Shown: positions 38,197 through 48,854 of the stretch, in pieces
Layout: every line of letters begins with the position of its first letter
How positions within the stretch are numbered: the first letter of the stretch is position 1
Assembly: GCF_030295915.1 (NCBI RefSeq)
Contig: NZ_AP027361.1
Coordinates: forward strand, 3,472,001 to 3,536,000
Reading direction: 5' to 3'
Origin: Thalassotalea sediminis
GTDB lineage: Bacteria; Pseudomonadota; Gammaproteobacteria; Enterobacterales; Alteromonadaceae
Length of the DNA: 64,000 bases
The notes under the pieces: generated by a model
The model's input: the letters and a program-made list of their open reading frames with translations, nothing else
Database searches by the model: none
What the model was told of the DNA's origin: nothing
Program-made: the position numbers and the translations under genes

Positions 38197-39588
38197 CTAA
38201 GATTGGGAGCGCTGATAACTATCAATTTCATCATTTATGCTTTGTACTGACTTAATAAAGGGCTCTCGCTGCTGAATAACCTTAGCCGCATTACCGAGCC
38301 AAGCGAGTGCAGCCTCACGCGATGCAAAAATTTTAGAGGTAAACACAGTTACATCTTTTTGTTTTGAAGCACGCTTATAGTGATAAACATCAACCCCTTT
38401 AACCGACTCTATAAAGGCTTGCTGAGTTTCTGGTTGTTGAATGACGGCAAGTTGTAACACGACTCCTTGCTTATTCTTATAGTAATTGACTGGTGTAACC
38501 GTTGTACTAATTTTAGCCGTTAACGGGCTTGACTGTTCTTTAGATGCATTAGCGCTACCTATTTGTACTGGTTCTGTATTCACCTTCACAGGTTGTAACG
38601 CAGAATAAACATCGGCAGCCGTTGCCTTTAATGGCGGCGTTTGAATGACTTTACTTGCATCTTCTTTATTGGCTGCGACAATCTTAGGCTCTGCATGATT
38701 GCCTGAGGCAAGCAATAGCGCAGCAATTTCGTTGGCACTTGCTAACACTCTTGTCGCTTGTTCGCTGGTGTCAGCTTTTGATTTTCTATCATTGTTTTGA
38801 ACAGGTTGTATCGGTTGGCTGTTGCTATTAGCAAGAGCAGTGGTAGAGCCGATATCTAAAGGTCCTTTTTTTTCTACTGCGCTTGCTTGCAATTTACTAA
38901 AATTAAAAGTGTCCACTTGATATAGCTGATAAACAACCAAGGCACTCGCGAATGCCAATAAGGATATTGCTAATACAAGCTTTTTAAATTGCGTAAATTC
39001 GCCCCAACTTCTAGAAGGGTTAAATTGTTTATCGCTCAAAGGAATAAGTTGACCACTTTTTGCGTCAACAATAGATAATTTTTTAGCAAACAATATAGGG
39101 TGTTCAATTAACTTCTGCCCAACGACAGGTAATGCAAGCAAGACAACTTGAACAGCGAGACTAGCCTTTTTTGCTATCTCTGCCAACTGACAAAGTTCAT
39201 GCAGTAATTGAAATGACAAGTGATGGGCATTTTCTACAACAATACTGACCGGTTGCTTATGCTGTTTAATTAAATTAATCAAGCTTACAGCCACTGATTG
39301 TTCGGGATCAAAAAGTACGTTGCCAAAAAGCTGCTCAATAATACGACAACGCACTTGTACATCATCAAGTCGAGGTGACATTGTCAAATATGCGGCATTG
39401 TAAAGATTAGATAAGTTCGCAAGGTATTGGCTACCAACCGCGGAATAGCATGTAGCATCTTCGTCAACCACGATAACAGCATGTTTAGAAAAACGTAAAA
39501 TATAATCAACTCTCGCGACAGAGCTAATTGATGTTACTGAGTTTTCGTGTGTCTGTTGAGTTGTATTATTTTGTGCCAGTGCTGACAT
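38197..39588 (-). CDS. damX: Cell division protein DamX (SPOR domain)
   Basis: DamX binds septal peptidoglycan through its SPOR domain. The 463-residue protein has an N-terminal ATPase-like region (about 25-185), a membrane helix (about 207-225), a low-complexity periplasmic linker and a C-terminal SPOR domain (about 370-455) with VVLQLAVIQQPETQQAF and AREAALAWLGN. The order aroK-aroB-damX-dam matches E. coli. Confidence 0.9.
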   Translation of the reverse strand: MSALAQNNTTQQTHENSVTSISSVARVDYILRFSKHAVIVVDEDATCYSAVGSQYLANLSNLYNAAYLTMSPRLDDVQVRCRIIEQLFGNVLFDPEQSVAVSLINLIKQHKQPVSIVVENAHHLSFQLLHELCQLAEIAKKASLAVQVVLLALPVVGQKLIEHPILFAKKLSIVDAKSGQLIPLSDKQFNPSRSWGEFTQFKKLVLAISLLAFASALVVYQLYQVDTFNFSKLQASAVEKKGPLDIGSTTALANSNSQPIQPVQNNDRKSKADTSEQATRVLASANEIAALLLASGNHAEPKIVAANKEDASKVIQTPPLKATAADVYSALQPVKVNTEPVQIGSANASKEQSSPLTAKISTTVTPVNYYKNKQGVVLQLAVIQQPETQQAFIESVKGVDVYHYKRASKQKDVTVFTSKIFASREAALAWLGNAAKVIQQREPFIKSVQSINDEIDSYQRSQS

Positions 39589-39608
39589 GATCCACCTATC
39601 TGTACTCT

Positions 39609-40673
39609 TTACAGAATTTGTTGAAGCATGTCCTCACTAATGTCATCACGCATCACGGCTTCGCCGATAGCGTTAGGAATGATCAGGCGTAATTTACCGC
39701 CAATATTCTTTTTGTCTCTTCGCATATGTTTGATAAATGAAGTGAAATTCATTGTATCTGGCGCATCTAACGGTAAATTAAATGCCGCAAGCAAAGATTC
39801 AATCCGACGAAGTTCTGACGCTTCTAACAAATTCATTGCTACTGAAAGCTTAGCAGCAAGTACCATGCCAGTAGCAACGGCTTCGCCATGTAACCAATTG
39901 CCATAGCCTTGTTCAGCTTCAATCGCATGACCAAATGTGTGACCTAAATTTAGCAACGCGCGACAACCAGCTTCAGTTTCATCAGCAGAAACAATATCAG
40001 CTTTGCATTGACAACAACGCTGTATCATTTCAACTAAAACAGCTGGTATTTGGGCATTAATATCTTCAATATGGTGTTCTAACCATTCAAAAAAGATACT
40101 ATCGCCTAAAATACCATACTTAATAACTTCTGCCATACCCGCTGAAAATTCACGCGCTGGTAATGTTTGAAGACTATCAATATCAATTAAAACTGCTTTA
40201 GGTTGGTAAAAAGCACCAATCATATTCTTCCCTAACGGGTGATTGACGGCTGTTTTTCCACCGACTGAAGAATCTACTTGAGATAATAGTGTTGTTGGGA
40301 CTTGAATGAAATCAATACCACGTTGATAACATGCGGCCGCAAAACCCGTTATATCGCCAATTACCCCACCACCCAAAGCAATAAGAGTGCTATCTCTACC
40401 ATGAGTGTTTTCCAAGAGATGAGACATAATTTTTTCAAAATTATGTAAGCTTTTTTCAGCCTCACCATCGGGAAGGATAATTTCGTCAACTTGAAAATTG
40501 CTTAATAACTGTTGTAACGCCGGTAAGTATAATTCGGCAACAATATTATTAGTCACAACACATACGCGTTGACCACGTATATGCTTTGAGAGCAGTTCGC
40601 CTGCTTGCAAAAGGTGACTATCTATATAAATTGGATAACTGCGTTCAGCTAAATCAAGCTGTAAAGTGGCCAT
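39609..40673 (-). CDS. aroB: 3-dehydroquinate synthase
   Basis: AroB is the second shikimate-pathway enzyme, using NAD+ and a divalent metal. The 354-residue protein has the glycine-rich [15 protein letters not shown] and [22 protein letters not shown] metal site is formed by [15 protein letters not shown], and HGEAVATGM follows. It starts one base after the aroK stop. Confidence 0.97.
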   Translation of the reverse strand: MATLQLDLAERSYPIYIDSHLLQAGELLSKHIRGQRVCVVTNNIVAELYLPALQQLLSNFQVDEIILPDGEAEKSLHNFEKIMSHLLENTHGRDSTLIALGGGVIGDITGFAAACYQRGIDFIQVPTTLLSQVDSSVGGKTAVNHPLGKNMIGAFYQPKAVLIDIDSLQTLPAREFSAGMAEVIKYGILGDSIFFEWLEHHIEDINAQIPAVLVEMIQRCCQCKADIVSADETEAGCRALLNLGHTFGHAIEAEQGYGNWLHGEAVATGMVLAAKLSVAMNLLEASELRRIESLLAAFNLPLDAPDTMNFTSFIKHMRRDKKNIGGKLRLIIPNAIGEAVMRDDISEDMLQQIL

Positions 40674-40674
40674 A

Positions 40675-41193
40675 TTAGAAGTCTAGGCGCTCTACAATTT
40701 TATTCGCGACAATCTTTGCACTTTGATCGTCGGTCTGAACAATAACATCTGCGATTTCTTCGTATAAAGGATTACGTTCTACCGCTAACTTCTCTAACAC
40801 TGAACGTGGTTCTTCCGATGTTTGAAGTAATGGACGGCGACGATCACGTTGTGTTCTCGCTACTTGCTTATCTATTGTGGTTTCTAAGTAAACGACAATA
40901 CCACGTGCTGACAAACGATTTCTCACATGATTGCTGATTACTGAGCCGCCACCTGTTGCTAGGACAATACCTTGCAATTGGCTTAAGTCATCAATAACCT
41001 GCTCTTCTCTCTTACGAAAACCTTCTTCTCCTTCAAGATCGAAAACCCATGATATATCTGCACCCGTACGGCGCTCGATTTCCTGATCTGAATCATAAAA
41101 CTCTAAGTGTAGTTTATCAGCTAACTCTCTACCTATGGTGCTTTTGCCTGCGCCCATTGGGCCCACCAAGAAAATGTTACGTTTTTCTGCCAT
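40675..41193 (-). CDS. aroK: Shikimate kinase I
   Basis: AroK phosphorylates shikimate. The 172-residue protein has P-loop [15 protein letters not shown] (about 10-24), the substrate motif [26 protein letters not shown] and the lid RDRRRPLL. A leader with two hairpins separates it from the pilQ stop (148 bp). Confidence 0.97.
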   Translation of the reverse strand: MAEKRNIFLVGPMGAGKSTIGRELADKLHLEFYDSDQEIERRTGADISWVFDLEGEEGFRKREEQVIDDLSQLQGIVLATGGGSVISNHVRNRLSARGIVVYLETTIDKQVARTQRDRRRPLLQTSEEPRSVLEKLAVERNPLYEEIADVIVQTDDQSAKIVANKIVERLDF

Positions 41194-41237
41194 GAGACTA
41201 ACTTAATACTCGTTAATTAATTTGGGTTTATGGGTAA

Positions 41238-41252
41238 GAGGGAACCTCCCTC
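41238..41252 (-). promoter_or_regulatory. Leader hairpin 45 bp upstream of aroK
   Basis: On the minus strand GAGGGA-GGT-TCCCTC makes a 6-bp GC-rich stem with a three-base loop. No T-run follows. It may stabilise or modulate the aroK transcript. Confidence 0.35.
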
Positions 41253-41294
41253 GAAAATTTTAAGGGCGTAATTATCGCAATTGTTAACCATAGA

Positions 41295-41334
41295 TTGCAA
41301 GTAAGCAATGGACAAAAACACAGCTTACTTGCAA
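41295..41334. repeat. 12-bp perfect inverted repeat after pilQ
   Basis: TTGCAAGTAAGC (41295-41306) pairs perfectly with GCTTACTTGCAA (41323-41334) around a 16-base loop. It begins 8 bp after the pilQ stop. Neither strand has a proper T-run after the stem. It may be a transcript-stabilising 3' hairpin, a weak terminator, or a protein site. Confidence 0.6.
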
Positions 41335-41341
41335 AAAGCCT

Positions 41342-43393
41342 TTAAAATCTTTCAGTTACAATGCGTGGAGTGACAAAAATTAACAGCTCTTTTTTCTCAT
41401 TGAAGTTATTTGTGTTACGGAACATCCATCCAAAGTATGGAATATCACCTAAAACAGGAACTTTTGATACGCTATTAATAACAGATTGTTGATAAATTCC
41501 ACCCAATACTATCGTTTCGCCATTGTTAACTAAAACTTGGGTGCCGATTCTTTGGGTATCAATGGCTGGTGCTGTTCCATTAGTTACCGTAGAAACGGTA
41601 TCTTGTGTCACCACTAAATCAAGTATAATACGGTCATCAGGTGTAATTTGAGGCGTTACCTTAAGGCTTAACACCGCCTTTTTAAATTGCGTTGACGTTG
41701 CACCACTTGATGCCGCTTCTTGATAAGGTATTTCAACACCTTGTTCAATATATGCTTCTTTCTGATTAGCCGTAGTGATACGAGGACTAGCAATAATTTC
41801 GCCTTTGTTTTCATTTTCAAGGGCACTTAACTCTAAATCTAAAATCGTACCATCAGCTAGCCTAGCGACTTGAAATGCAATACTGCCTGCAGGTGACGTT
41901 GCCGGTAAATTTACATTCAAACGTTCGCTCAATGACGGCACAGCACCATTATTAGCATTGCCCGCTCCTGACAGAGATCCTGATGTGCCATATTGACCAT
42001 CGGTATCTGTAACCCCCCAACGAATGCCAAGCTCTTCATTGATATTATCTTTTACGGTTACCATTCGAGATTCAATAACAACTTGACGCACAGGAATGTC
42101 TAATACACTGACCATTCTCTTCACGTCTTCGATACTTTGTGCCGTATCTCTGATCAATAACGTATTTGTTCTTGCATCAACACTCACACTCCCTCGTGGG
42201 GAAAGAATGCTGTTATCTTCATTTTTAACGAGGTCTGCAAACTCTTGCGCCTTAGCATAATTTACCTGAATATATTCAGAGTAAAGTGGAGCAAGCTCAG
42301 CAACTTGTTGTTGAGCTTGCAGTTCTTTCGCTTCTCTAGCGGCTAATTCATCGCCTGGCGCAACCATTAGTATATTGCCTTCCATGCGCTTATCTAACCC
42401 TTTTACCTTTAAAATGATATCTAGTGCTTGATCCCAAGGAACACCGTCTAATCTTAAGGTAATGTTGCCCGCTACAGTGTCACTGGTTACAAGGTTAAAA
42501 CCATTTAGATCTGCAATAATCTGTAGCACGGTTCTCACCGGAATATCTTGGAAGTTAAGCGAAATCGCTCGACCGTTAAAGTCTTCAGCCTCTCCCAAAT
42601 AACCAGGTGCTTTTACGTCTTCTGTAACTGTTAAAGAGAAAACATTTTGTAACTGTTTATGTTCGAAGGTAAAACTGCCCTCAATATCGACAACTAGTCT
42701 TGCATTATTGCCCTCTTTAAACGTTTCAATCGTGTTTACCTTAGTGCCAAAGTCGGTAACGTCTAATTGATATAAAAAGTCTTCTGTAATTTCAGTATTA
42801 TGAAATTCAATGAATAATTTGCCTAAACGATCACTTACATCAACGGCAACCATACTGTCATCAAGCGTCACTAGAATTTGAGCTTGCTCGTCTTTGTTAC
42901 GACGAAAATCAATATTGGCAATTTTATTAATATACGGGTTATCGGCCGATGATAATTGACCAACCGACTTAGGCAATACGTCTTTATTCAGTAAAATTGA
43001 AAACTCATTGTTTTGTGAACTAACATCAAAAATAGCAAGTTTATCGAGATGAATATTCGCGACAATTTTGCCTGCCGTTTTTTTGAAGATAACATTTTCA
43101 ACACCAGCATGATCTATTTTAGTTTCAGCTAACATTTGATCAAAGGAGTCAGCGTCAAAGGTAATACTAATAAGCGCTGGATTCATTGATGTTTCAACGT
43201 TTGGTATTTCAACGATGTCATCAGACAACGTAAAAACTAACTCAATTTCATCGTTTTGAAGGGTGTTATAGCGTAAGGAAGTGACCTCAGTCGCCATAGA
43301 GAATACCGAGGAAATTGACAAAAAGATCAAGACAACAAGCTTATGTTGCCAATTTGCGTTTTTCATTTTCATATTATTTAAATGCAACATCAT
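41342..43393 (-). CDS. pilQ: Type IV pilus secretin PilQ
   Basis: PilQ forms the outer-membrane channel for type IV pili. The 683-residue protein has a signal peptide (about 12-35), AMIN-type beta domains (about 40-265), and an STN/N0 domain with ISLNFQDIPVRTVLQIIADL. N1 repeats follow, then the secretin domain (about 440-683) with VPVLGDIPYFGWMFRNT near the end. It is the last gene of pilMNOPQ, with an exact 1-bp overlap with pilP. Confidence 0.96.
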   Translation of the reverse strand: MMLHLNNMKMKNANWQHKLVVLIFLSISSVFSMATEVTSLRYNTLQNDEIELVFTLSDDIVEIPNVETSMNPALISITFDADSFDQMLAETKIDHAGVENVIFKKTAGKIVANIHLDKLAIFDVSSQNNEFSILLNKDVLPKSVGQLSSADNPYINKIANIDFRRNKDEQAQILVTLDDSMVAVDVSDRLGKLFIEFHNTEITEDFLYQLDVTDFGTKVNTIETFKEGNNARLVVDIEGSFTFEHKQLQNVFSLTVTEDVKAPGYLGEAEDFNGRAISLNFQDIPVRTVLQIIADLNGFNLVTSDTVAGNITLRLDGVPWDQALDIILKVKGLDKRMEGNILMVAPGDELAAREAKELQAQQQVAELAPLYSEYIQVNYAKAQEFADLVKNEDNSILSPRGSVSVDARTNTLLIRDTAQSIEDVKRMVSVLDIPVRQVVIESRMVTVKDNINEELGIRWGVTDTDGQYGTSGSLSGAGNANNGAVPSLSERLNVNLPATSPAGSIAFQVARLADGTILDLELSALENENKGEIIASPRITTANQKEAYIEQGVEIPYQEAASSGATSTQFKKAVLSLKVTPQITPDDRIILDLVVTQDTVSTVTNGTAPAIDTQRIGTQVLVNNGETIVLGGIYQQSVINSVSKVPVLGDIPYFGWMFRNTNNFNEKKELLIFVTPRIVTERF

Positions 43394-43932
43394 TAATTCC
43401 TTTGCCCTTGACTATCAGCTTCAATCATCGCAACAGTAGTTTCCCGTTCAACCCAACAGCCAGCACCATCAGGGATTAACTCAACGACTTTTACGCTATC
43501 TCGGCTGACTTCGGTAACTCGACCATTATACAACCCTAAATAATTACCCACAGCAACACGGTGTAATGTCGAATCGGATGCTTGAACCAAGGCCCACGTT
43601 ATACCTAATTCACCAAGCGTACCACGCATTGATAAATCGCTAATCGCAAACTTCTCAAGTGGTTGTTTACGTCTACGAGGGTCAGGACTTAAACAGCCAG
43701 ACATTTGCTGAATTTTTTCTTGAATCGCTTCAGGTTTTGGTGCATCAAACGGACTTCTGAGTGTTGAGGCACTATAATCTACGTGATTAAAAACAGGAAC
43801 TGCAGGCATAGGCTCTATGGTACTCGGCGTATTTGCTTTCACTTGTTCAATATGTTCATGCAGGTCGCTTTTATCATTAAAACAACCACTTAATAATAGT
43901 ATTGTAACAGGAAACCATGCTTTTTTTATCAT
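43393..43932 (-). CDS. pilP: Type IV pilus lipoprotein PilP
   Basis: PilP is an inner-membrane lipoprotein linking PilN/PilO to PilQ. The 179-residue protein has a lipobox LLLSGC (Cys16), a proline-rich linker and a beta-domain with SDLSMRGTLGELGITWALVQ and VGNYLGLYNGRVTEV. It overlaps pilO by 4 bp and pilQ by 1 bp. Confidence 0.95.
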   Translation of the reverse strand: MIKKAWFPVTILLLSGCFNDKSDLHEHIEQVKANTPSTIEPMPAVPVFNHVDYSASTLRSPFDAPKPEAIQEKIQQMSGCLSPDPRRRKQPLEKFAISDLSMRGTLGELGITWALVQASDSTLHRVAVGNYLGLYNGRVTEVSRDSVKVVELIPDGAGCWVERETTVAMIEADSQGQRN

Positions 43933-44522
43933 TGCGTTGTCTCCCTATACCGATACGTTTTTGCTTGGAGCTTTAAGTTTAACAAACCATTCGTATCTTT
44001 AACCATTTGAATATCAAAATCATGAAGCGTGACAATACGCGGTAAGCCCGCTATTTTGCTAACAAAACTACCAAATTCATGGTATGAACCAACAACTTCA
44101 ATATCGATGGGCAGCTCAATATAAATTTCTTGTGTAATTTCAGGCTGCCAATTTAGCTTAACAAAATCCAACCCGCTCGTTGTTCCAACAAAAGTAATAT
44201 CATCTAACAATCCAGGAGTTTCATGACTTTCTGGTAAGCTTTTTAATTGCTTGGCAAACAAAGATTCAGCTTCAACCATTTGCTGTTGAAAAAGCTCTAA
44301 ATTTGCCGCAACGTAATATTTGCTTTGGTATTGCTGTTTTAAGGTTACTTCTTCTGCAGCCACTGCATCTAAACGTTTAATTTTATCAGCCACAATCGTG
44401 AAATAACCTAAAGCAATAACTACAACGGCAAGGAAACCAGCAAATACTGCTTTGGGTAATGGCGGCCAATTACCAATATTATCAAGTTCTAAGTTATCAA
44501 ATTGCGAGAAGTCTATATTCAT
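43929..44522 (-). CDS. pilO: Type IV pilus inner-membrane protein PilO
   Basis: PilO pairs with PilN in the alignment subcomplex. The 197-residue protein has a membrane helix (about 25-43), a coiled-coil segment and a ferredoxin-like domain that includes LPIDIEVVGSYHEFGSFVSK. It overlaps pilN and pilP by 4 bp each. Confidence 0.95.
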   Translation of the reverse strand: MNIDFSQFDNLELDNIGNWPPLPKAVFAGFLAVVVIALGYFTIVADKIKRLDAVAAEEVTLKQQYQSKYYVAANLELFQQQMVEAESLFAKQLKSLPESHETPGLLDDITFVGTTSGLDFVKLNWQPEITQEIYIELPIDIEVVGSYHEFGSFVSKIAGLPRIVTLHDFDIQMVKDTNGLLNLKLQAKTYRYRETTQ

Positions 44523-45106
44523 TTACTCGCTCCTTGTAACTCTGCTGACTGTGCTTCAGCACTTAGCAAGCCTTTAATTTTGACTCGCATTTTAAAATCA
44601 CTGAGTAATTTACTGGTCGCATCATTAGTTGTAATCGATTCCAACACTGCATCAGTAAACAATTCTGAACTCTCGATATTACGTATCATATTAGCTAAGT
44701 GATTATTTGATTCACTCTTCCCTAATAATTGAATCGTATTACCTTGCTTGTCCATTTTTGTAAGGTATACCCCAGATGGAACAATTTTAGCTATCTCGTC
44801 TAAGACTTGTGTACCAACATTTCGACTTCGTTGTAATTGTTCAATAACGGTAATTCTTTTTTCTAATTCTTGTTTCTTTTCATTAAGCGTTTTAATTTCT
44901 TCAATACGCTTATCCAAAATCGCTATTTCAGTTTGCAAGAAACGGTTTCTTTCAACTTGACCATCAATACGTAATTGATAAAACTGACCAACCAGAAAGA
45001 CGACAGCAAAAGCGACAAGAGCAACTGCGGTAAGCAACGTCATATACTGTCGCTGTTTGGCTTTTTCTGCTTCCTCACGCCATGGAAGTAAATTTATATA
45101 TGCCAT
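44519..45106 (-). CDS. pilN: Type IV pilus inner-membrane protein PilN
   Basis: PilN has a short cytoplasmic N-terminus INLLPWREE, which binds PilM, then a membrane helix (about 22-42), a coiled coil (about 45-95) and a beta-domain containing VYLTKMDKQGNTIQLLGKS. The 195-residue length is normal. It overlaps the 3' end of pilM by 13 bp. Confidence 0.96.
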   Translation of the reverse strand: MAYINLLPWREEAEKAKQRQYMTLLTAVALVAFAVVFLVGQFYQLRIDGQVERNRFLQTEIAILDKRIEEIKTLNEKKQELEKRITVIEQLQRSRNVGTQVLDEIAKIVPSGVYLTKMDKQGNTIQLLGKSESNNHLANMIRNIESSELFTDAVLESITTNDATSKLLSDFKMRVKIKGLLSAEAQSAELQGASK

Positions 45107-46173
45107 GTAGAGAAACTCCTTAGCGCAAGTCCAGCAGCGACCATATATTGACTTGCGGATTGAGAAAGTTGTGTTTGGTCAACGTCAGCTGATATTTCCA
45201 TATCAGCAAATGGGTTCGCAATAATAGTGTGAACCCCCAGCTCCTCATTCAGTAAACTCTCTAAGCCTTCTACTTGAGCGCAACCACCGGAAATAACCAG
45301 ATAATCAATTTTTTCTTTACCACTCGATGTCAAAAACATTTGAATGGCTCTTCGTACTTGTTGCACGAATATCGTGTGAAAAGGAGCTAATACTTCAAAG
45401 GTATAATTAGGAGGCAGGTTATTAGTTACCTTCGCCACCTCAGCTTCTTCAAACGTTTGATTGTAATAAGATACAATAGAGCGCGTATATTGCTCGCCAC
45501 CAAACATTTGATCTCGACTATATAAATGTTCACCATTTTGTGTCACCGAAAACAGGGTCATCATTGCGCCAACATCAACAATCGCAACCAGTTTATCATT
45601 TGCGTCATCTGGCAATTGAGGCAGAATTAAATCATATGCACGACTTACCGCGTACGATTCCACATCAATAACTTTGGTAGTAAAGCCTCCCGCTTCTAGT
45701 GCAGAAACACGCGCTTCGACAGACTCCGTACGTGCAGCACTCAAGAGTACATTAATTTTGGTTGGATCAGATTCGTTAACTTCTAGTGGCTCAAAATCTA
45801 AGCTCACTTCATCTAAAGGATATGGAATTAAACTGTCCGCTTCTATTTCTATTTGACTCGCAAGTTCTTGCTCGTTCAATGAAACGTCCATATAAATCAC
45901 TTTAGTAATAACTGTTTGACCAGAAACGGCAGCAGCAGCATAAGTTGCGGAAGAAGTTATTTGCGTTCGTAATTTTGCTATCACCTTACCAACGGCCTCG
46001 ATATCCTGTATCTCTCGATCGATTAACGCACCTCTTGGCATAGGTTCAGTAGCAATTGATTCTAATTTATAGGAATCGCCTGTTTGACTGAGCAAAACAG
46101 CTTTTGCAGAGTGGGAGCCAATGTCAATTCCGACAATTAGAGAAGCTTTCTTTCTCAATAGATTACTAAGCAT
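45094..46173 (-). CDS. pilM: Type IV pilus actin-like protein PilM
   Basis: PilM is a cytoplasmic FtsA/actin-fold ATPase that binds PilN. The 359-residue protein has VGIDIGSHSAKAVLL at the N-terminus, VAIVDVGAMMTLFSV and ISGGCAQVEGL as nucleotide-binding segments. It is first in pilMNOPQ and is divergent from mrcA across a very AT-rich 131-bp gap, as in E. coli hofM/mrcA. Confidence 0.96.
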   Translation of the reverse strand: MLSNLLRKKASLIVGIDIGSHSAKAVLLSQTGDSYKLESIATEPMPRGALIDREIQDIEAVGKVIAKLRTQITSSATYAAAAVSGQTVITKVIYMDVSLNEQELASQIEIEADSLIPYPLDEVSLDFEPLEVNESDPTKINVLLSAARTESVEARVSALEAGGFTTKVIDVESYAVSRAYDLILPQLPDDANDKLVAIVDVGAMMTLFSVTQNGEHLYSRDQMFGGEQYTRSIVSYYNQTFEEAEVAKVTNNLPPNYTFEVLAPFHTIFVQQVRRAIQMFLTSSGKEKIDYLVISGGCAQVEGLESLLNEELGVHTIIANPFADMEISADVDQTQLSQSASQYMVAAGLALRSFSTWHI

Positions 46174-46304
46174 AACTTCCTACTAAATCATTTTATTATA
46201 ATAATATAGATATATTTTCCATATAAATACATTTATTACATGGTTTTAAAGGATATACTAGTAGTTATAGCCAATTTTTCTAAATTTTTATTGAGCAGTT
46301 TACG

Positions 46305-48854
46305 TTGAAATCTTTCAGAAAAACGATAAAAGTCCTATTTTATATGGGCTGTGCAGGCATTTTTACATTAGTCGCTTTATATTTGTATGTTCGTGCAGAT
46401 TTACCAAGCGTTACGTCACTTAAAAGCGTTAAGTGGCAAACACCTATGAAAATATATAGTGCTGACGGTAAACTAATGAACCAGTTTGGTGAAAAAAAAC
46501 GCATACCTCTGGCAATAGATGAAATGCCTAAACAGCTTATTAATGCCGTACTTGCCACCGAAGATGATCGCTTCTATTTGCATTTCGGTGTTGATCCTAT
46601 TGGCATGTCTAGAGCTATTATTGGCCAATTGATGGGTCAAAATAAAGGGGGAGCGAGCACAATTACAATGCAAGTTGCGCGTAATTTTTTCTTGACCCGA
46701 GAACAAACCTATATTCGCAAAATTAGAGAAATTTTTACTGCTTTTCACATAGAAATGTTACTGTCCAAGGATGAGATATTAGCCTTGTATATGAACAAAA
46801 TACCACTAGGGCATCGCTCTTTTGGTTTTGGTGCAGCCGCGCAAGTTTATTACAATAAAGACGTAAAAGATCTTACATTAGCGCAAATGGCAGTACTGGC
46901 AGGTTTACCCAAAGCGCCATCGACTATTAACCCTATTAGTAATCCAGAACGAGCAAAAGCTCGTAGAGCCGTTGTTTTACAACGCATGTTAGTCACGAAT
47001 TACATTTCTCAACAAGAATATCAACAAGCACTTTCAGCACCTATCACCGCACAAAAGCATGGTGCAGAAATTGAATTAGACGCGCCTTATGCAGCTGAAA
47101 TGGCTCATCAAGAATTGATAGAACGATTTGGCAAAGAACAAGCCTATACCGGAGGTTATAAAGTTTATACAACAATATCTACAACCTTACAACGCGCAGC
47201 AAAAGCAGCGGTTATAGATAATTTGATGGCTTATGATCAACGTCATGGTTATCGCGGGCCAATAACACAATTACGCCCGATTAATAATGAAGATGACGAC
47301 AACGCAGTCGTTCAACCTTTAGCTGAACAAGAAATAATCGATGCGATAGCCTCTATTCCCCGATATGAACCACTAATCCCTGCTGTTGTCACTCAAGTGA
47401 ATGAAAATGATGTTGAAATTACCTTTGATGATATGTCTATTGCGATTATCGACTGGCAAGGTATGTCATGGGCGCGCGAATTTTTTAATGACGATAAACA
47501 AGGTGACGAGCCTCAAGTAGCCAAAGATATTTTAACCTATGGTGATGTAATTTATGTTACGAAACAACAAGAAAGATTACGTTTAAGCCAACTTCCTTCT
47601 GCGAGTTCCGCACTTGTTTCACTTTCACCTGATAACGGTGCAATTCAGGCTGTCGTTGGTGGTTTTAGTTATTCGCAATCGCAATTTAACCGTGTTACTC
47701 AAGCGAAAAGACAAGTAGGTTCAAACATCAAACCCTTCGTTTATTCTGCTGCACTCGAAAATAACTTTACCTTGGCAACACTTGTTAATGATGTACCTAT
47801 AAACCAATGGGATCAAAGAACCGGTGTTGTATGGCGACCAAAAAACTCACCCGAACAGTACAGTGGCGAGATCCGCGTTAAAAGAGCGTTGGCTCAATCA
47901 AAAAACGTTGTCGCTGTCAGGTTATTTCGTGCGGTAGGTTTAGACAAAATGATCCCTCACTTAGCATCATTTGGATTTTCGCCAGATGAACTACCCAAAG
48001 ATGAATCTCTAGCGCTAGGTTCTGCCTCTTTAACACCACTTGAAGTAGCGACAGGGTTCGCCACATTCGCGAATGGTGGATTTTTAATAGAACCATACAT
48101 CGTATCGCGGATAGAAGATGCAAACGGTAATATCATTTTTAAAGCAAATCCAAAACTAGCCTGTGACGAATGTAGTCAATATACACAGCAAGCTCAATTA
48201 AACACTTCAGAAACCATCAATCTAGCAACCTTAGCTAGTGAGTCGCCACTCAATGATGGTGGTCAAACAGTCAGTATTAATAAAGCACCGCGTGTTATTA
48301 GCAAACAAAACGCTTTTTTAATTACGCAAGCATTGAATGAAGCGATATGGGGCGCAGATTGGTCTATAACTCCTGGTTGGCAAGGAACAGGATTTAGAGC
48401 ACGCAGCTTAAAAAGAAGAGATATTGCAGGTAAAACAGGCACCACGAACGAGGCTAAAGATGCGTGGTTTTCAGGTTTTAGTCGCCGTATAGTGACAACA
48501 TCTTGGATTGGGTTTGATGACCCTTCACGAAACCTTGGCAGCACAACCTATAATAATAATTTAGATAAAACACAGATAACAGGTAGAGAATTTGGTGCTA
48601 AGTCTGCGCAACCCGCGTGGATTGCCTTTATGGAGGAAGCATTAAAAGTCTTTCCAGCAGAGCCATTTGTTCAACCAGAAAATATTGTGTCAGTTAGAAT
48701 AGATAAAGCAACAGGAAAACTAACCACGAAAACAGATCGTTCCAGCACATTCGAATATTTTATTTTGGGAACGGCACCAAGCGAATACGTTACTAAAGAT
48801 AACAGTCACGAAATTTTTGATACAAATCAAAATAATGAGAGCGAAATATTTTAA
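46305..48854 (+). CDS. mrcA: Penicillin-binding protein 1A
   Basis: PBP1A polymerises and crosslinks peptidoglycan. The 849-residue protein has an N-terminal membrane helix (about 8-28) and a transglycosylase with ATEDDRFYLHFGVD carrying the catalytic Glu. An OB-like insert follows, then a transpeptidase with Ser in VGSNIKPF, SKN and GKTGTTNEAKDAWF. The start is TTG at 46305; the next in-frame ATG would cut the membrane helix. It is followed by a strong terminator. Confidence 0.96.
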   Translation: MKSFRKTIKVLFYMGCAGIFTLVALYLYVRADLPSVTSLKSVKWQTPMKIYSADGKLMNQFGEKKRIPLAIDEMPKQLINAVLATEDDRFYLHFGVDPIGMSRAIIGQLMGQNKGGASTITMQVARNFFLTREQTYIRKIREIFTAFHIEMLLSKDEILALYMNKIPLGHRSFGFGAAAQVYYNKDVKDLTLAQMAVLAGLPKAPSTINPISNPERAKARRAVVLQRMLVTNYISQQEYQQALSAPITAQKHGAEIELDAPYAAEMAHQELIERFGKEQAYTGGYKVYTTISTTLQRAAKAAVIDNLMAYDQRHGYRGPITQLRPINNEDDDNAVVQPLAEQEIIDAIASIPRYEPLIPAVVTQVNENDVEITFDDMSIAIIDWQGMSWAREFFNDDKQGDEPQVAKDILTYGDVIYVTKQQERLRLSQLPSASSALVSLSPDNGAIQAVVGGFSYSQSQFNRVTQAKRQVGSNIKPFVYSAALENNFTLATLVNDVPINQWDQRTGVVWRPKNSPEQYSGEIRVKRALAQSKNVVAVRLFRAVGLDKMIPHLASFGFSPDELPKDESLALGSASLTPLEVATGFATFANGGFLIEPYIVSRIEDANGNIIFKANPKLACDECSQYTQQAQLNTSETINLATLASESPLNDGGQTVSINKAPRVISKQNAFLITQALNEAIWGADWSITPGWQGTGFRARSLKRRDIAGKTGTTNEAKDAWFSGFSRRIVTTSWIGFDDPSRNLGSTTYNNNLDKTQITGREFGAKSAQPAWIAFMEEALKVFPAEPFVQPENIVSVRIDKATGKLTTKTDRSSTFEYFILGTAPSEYVTKDNSHEIFDTNQNNESEIF

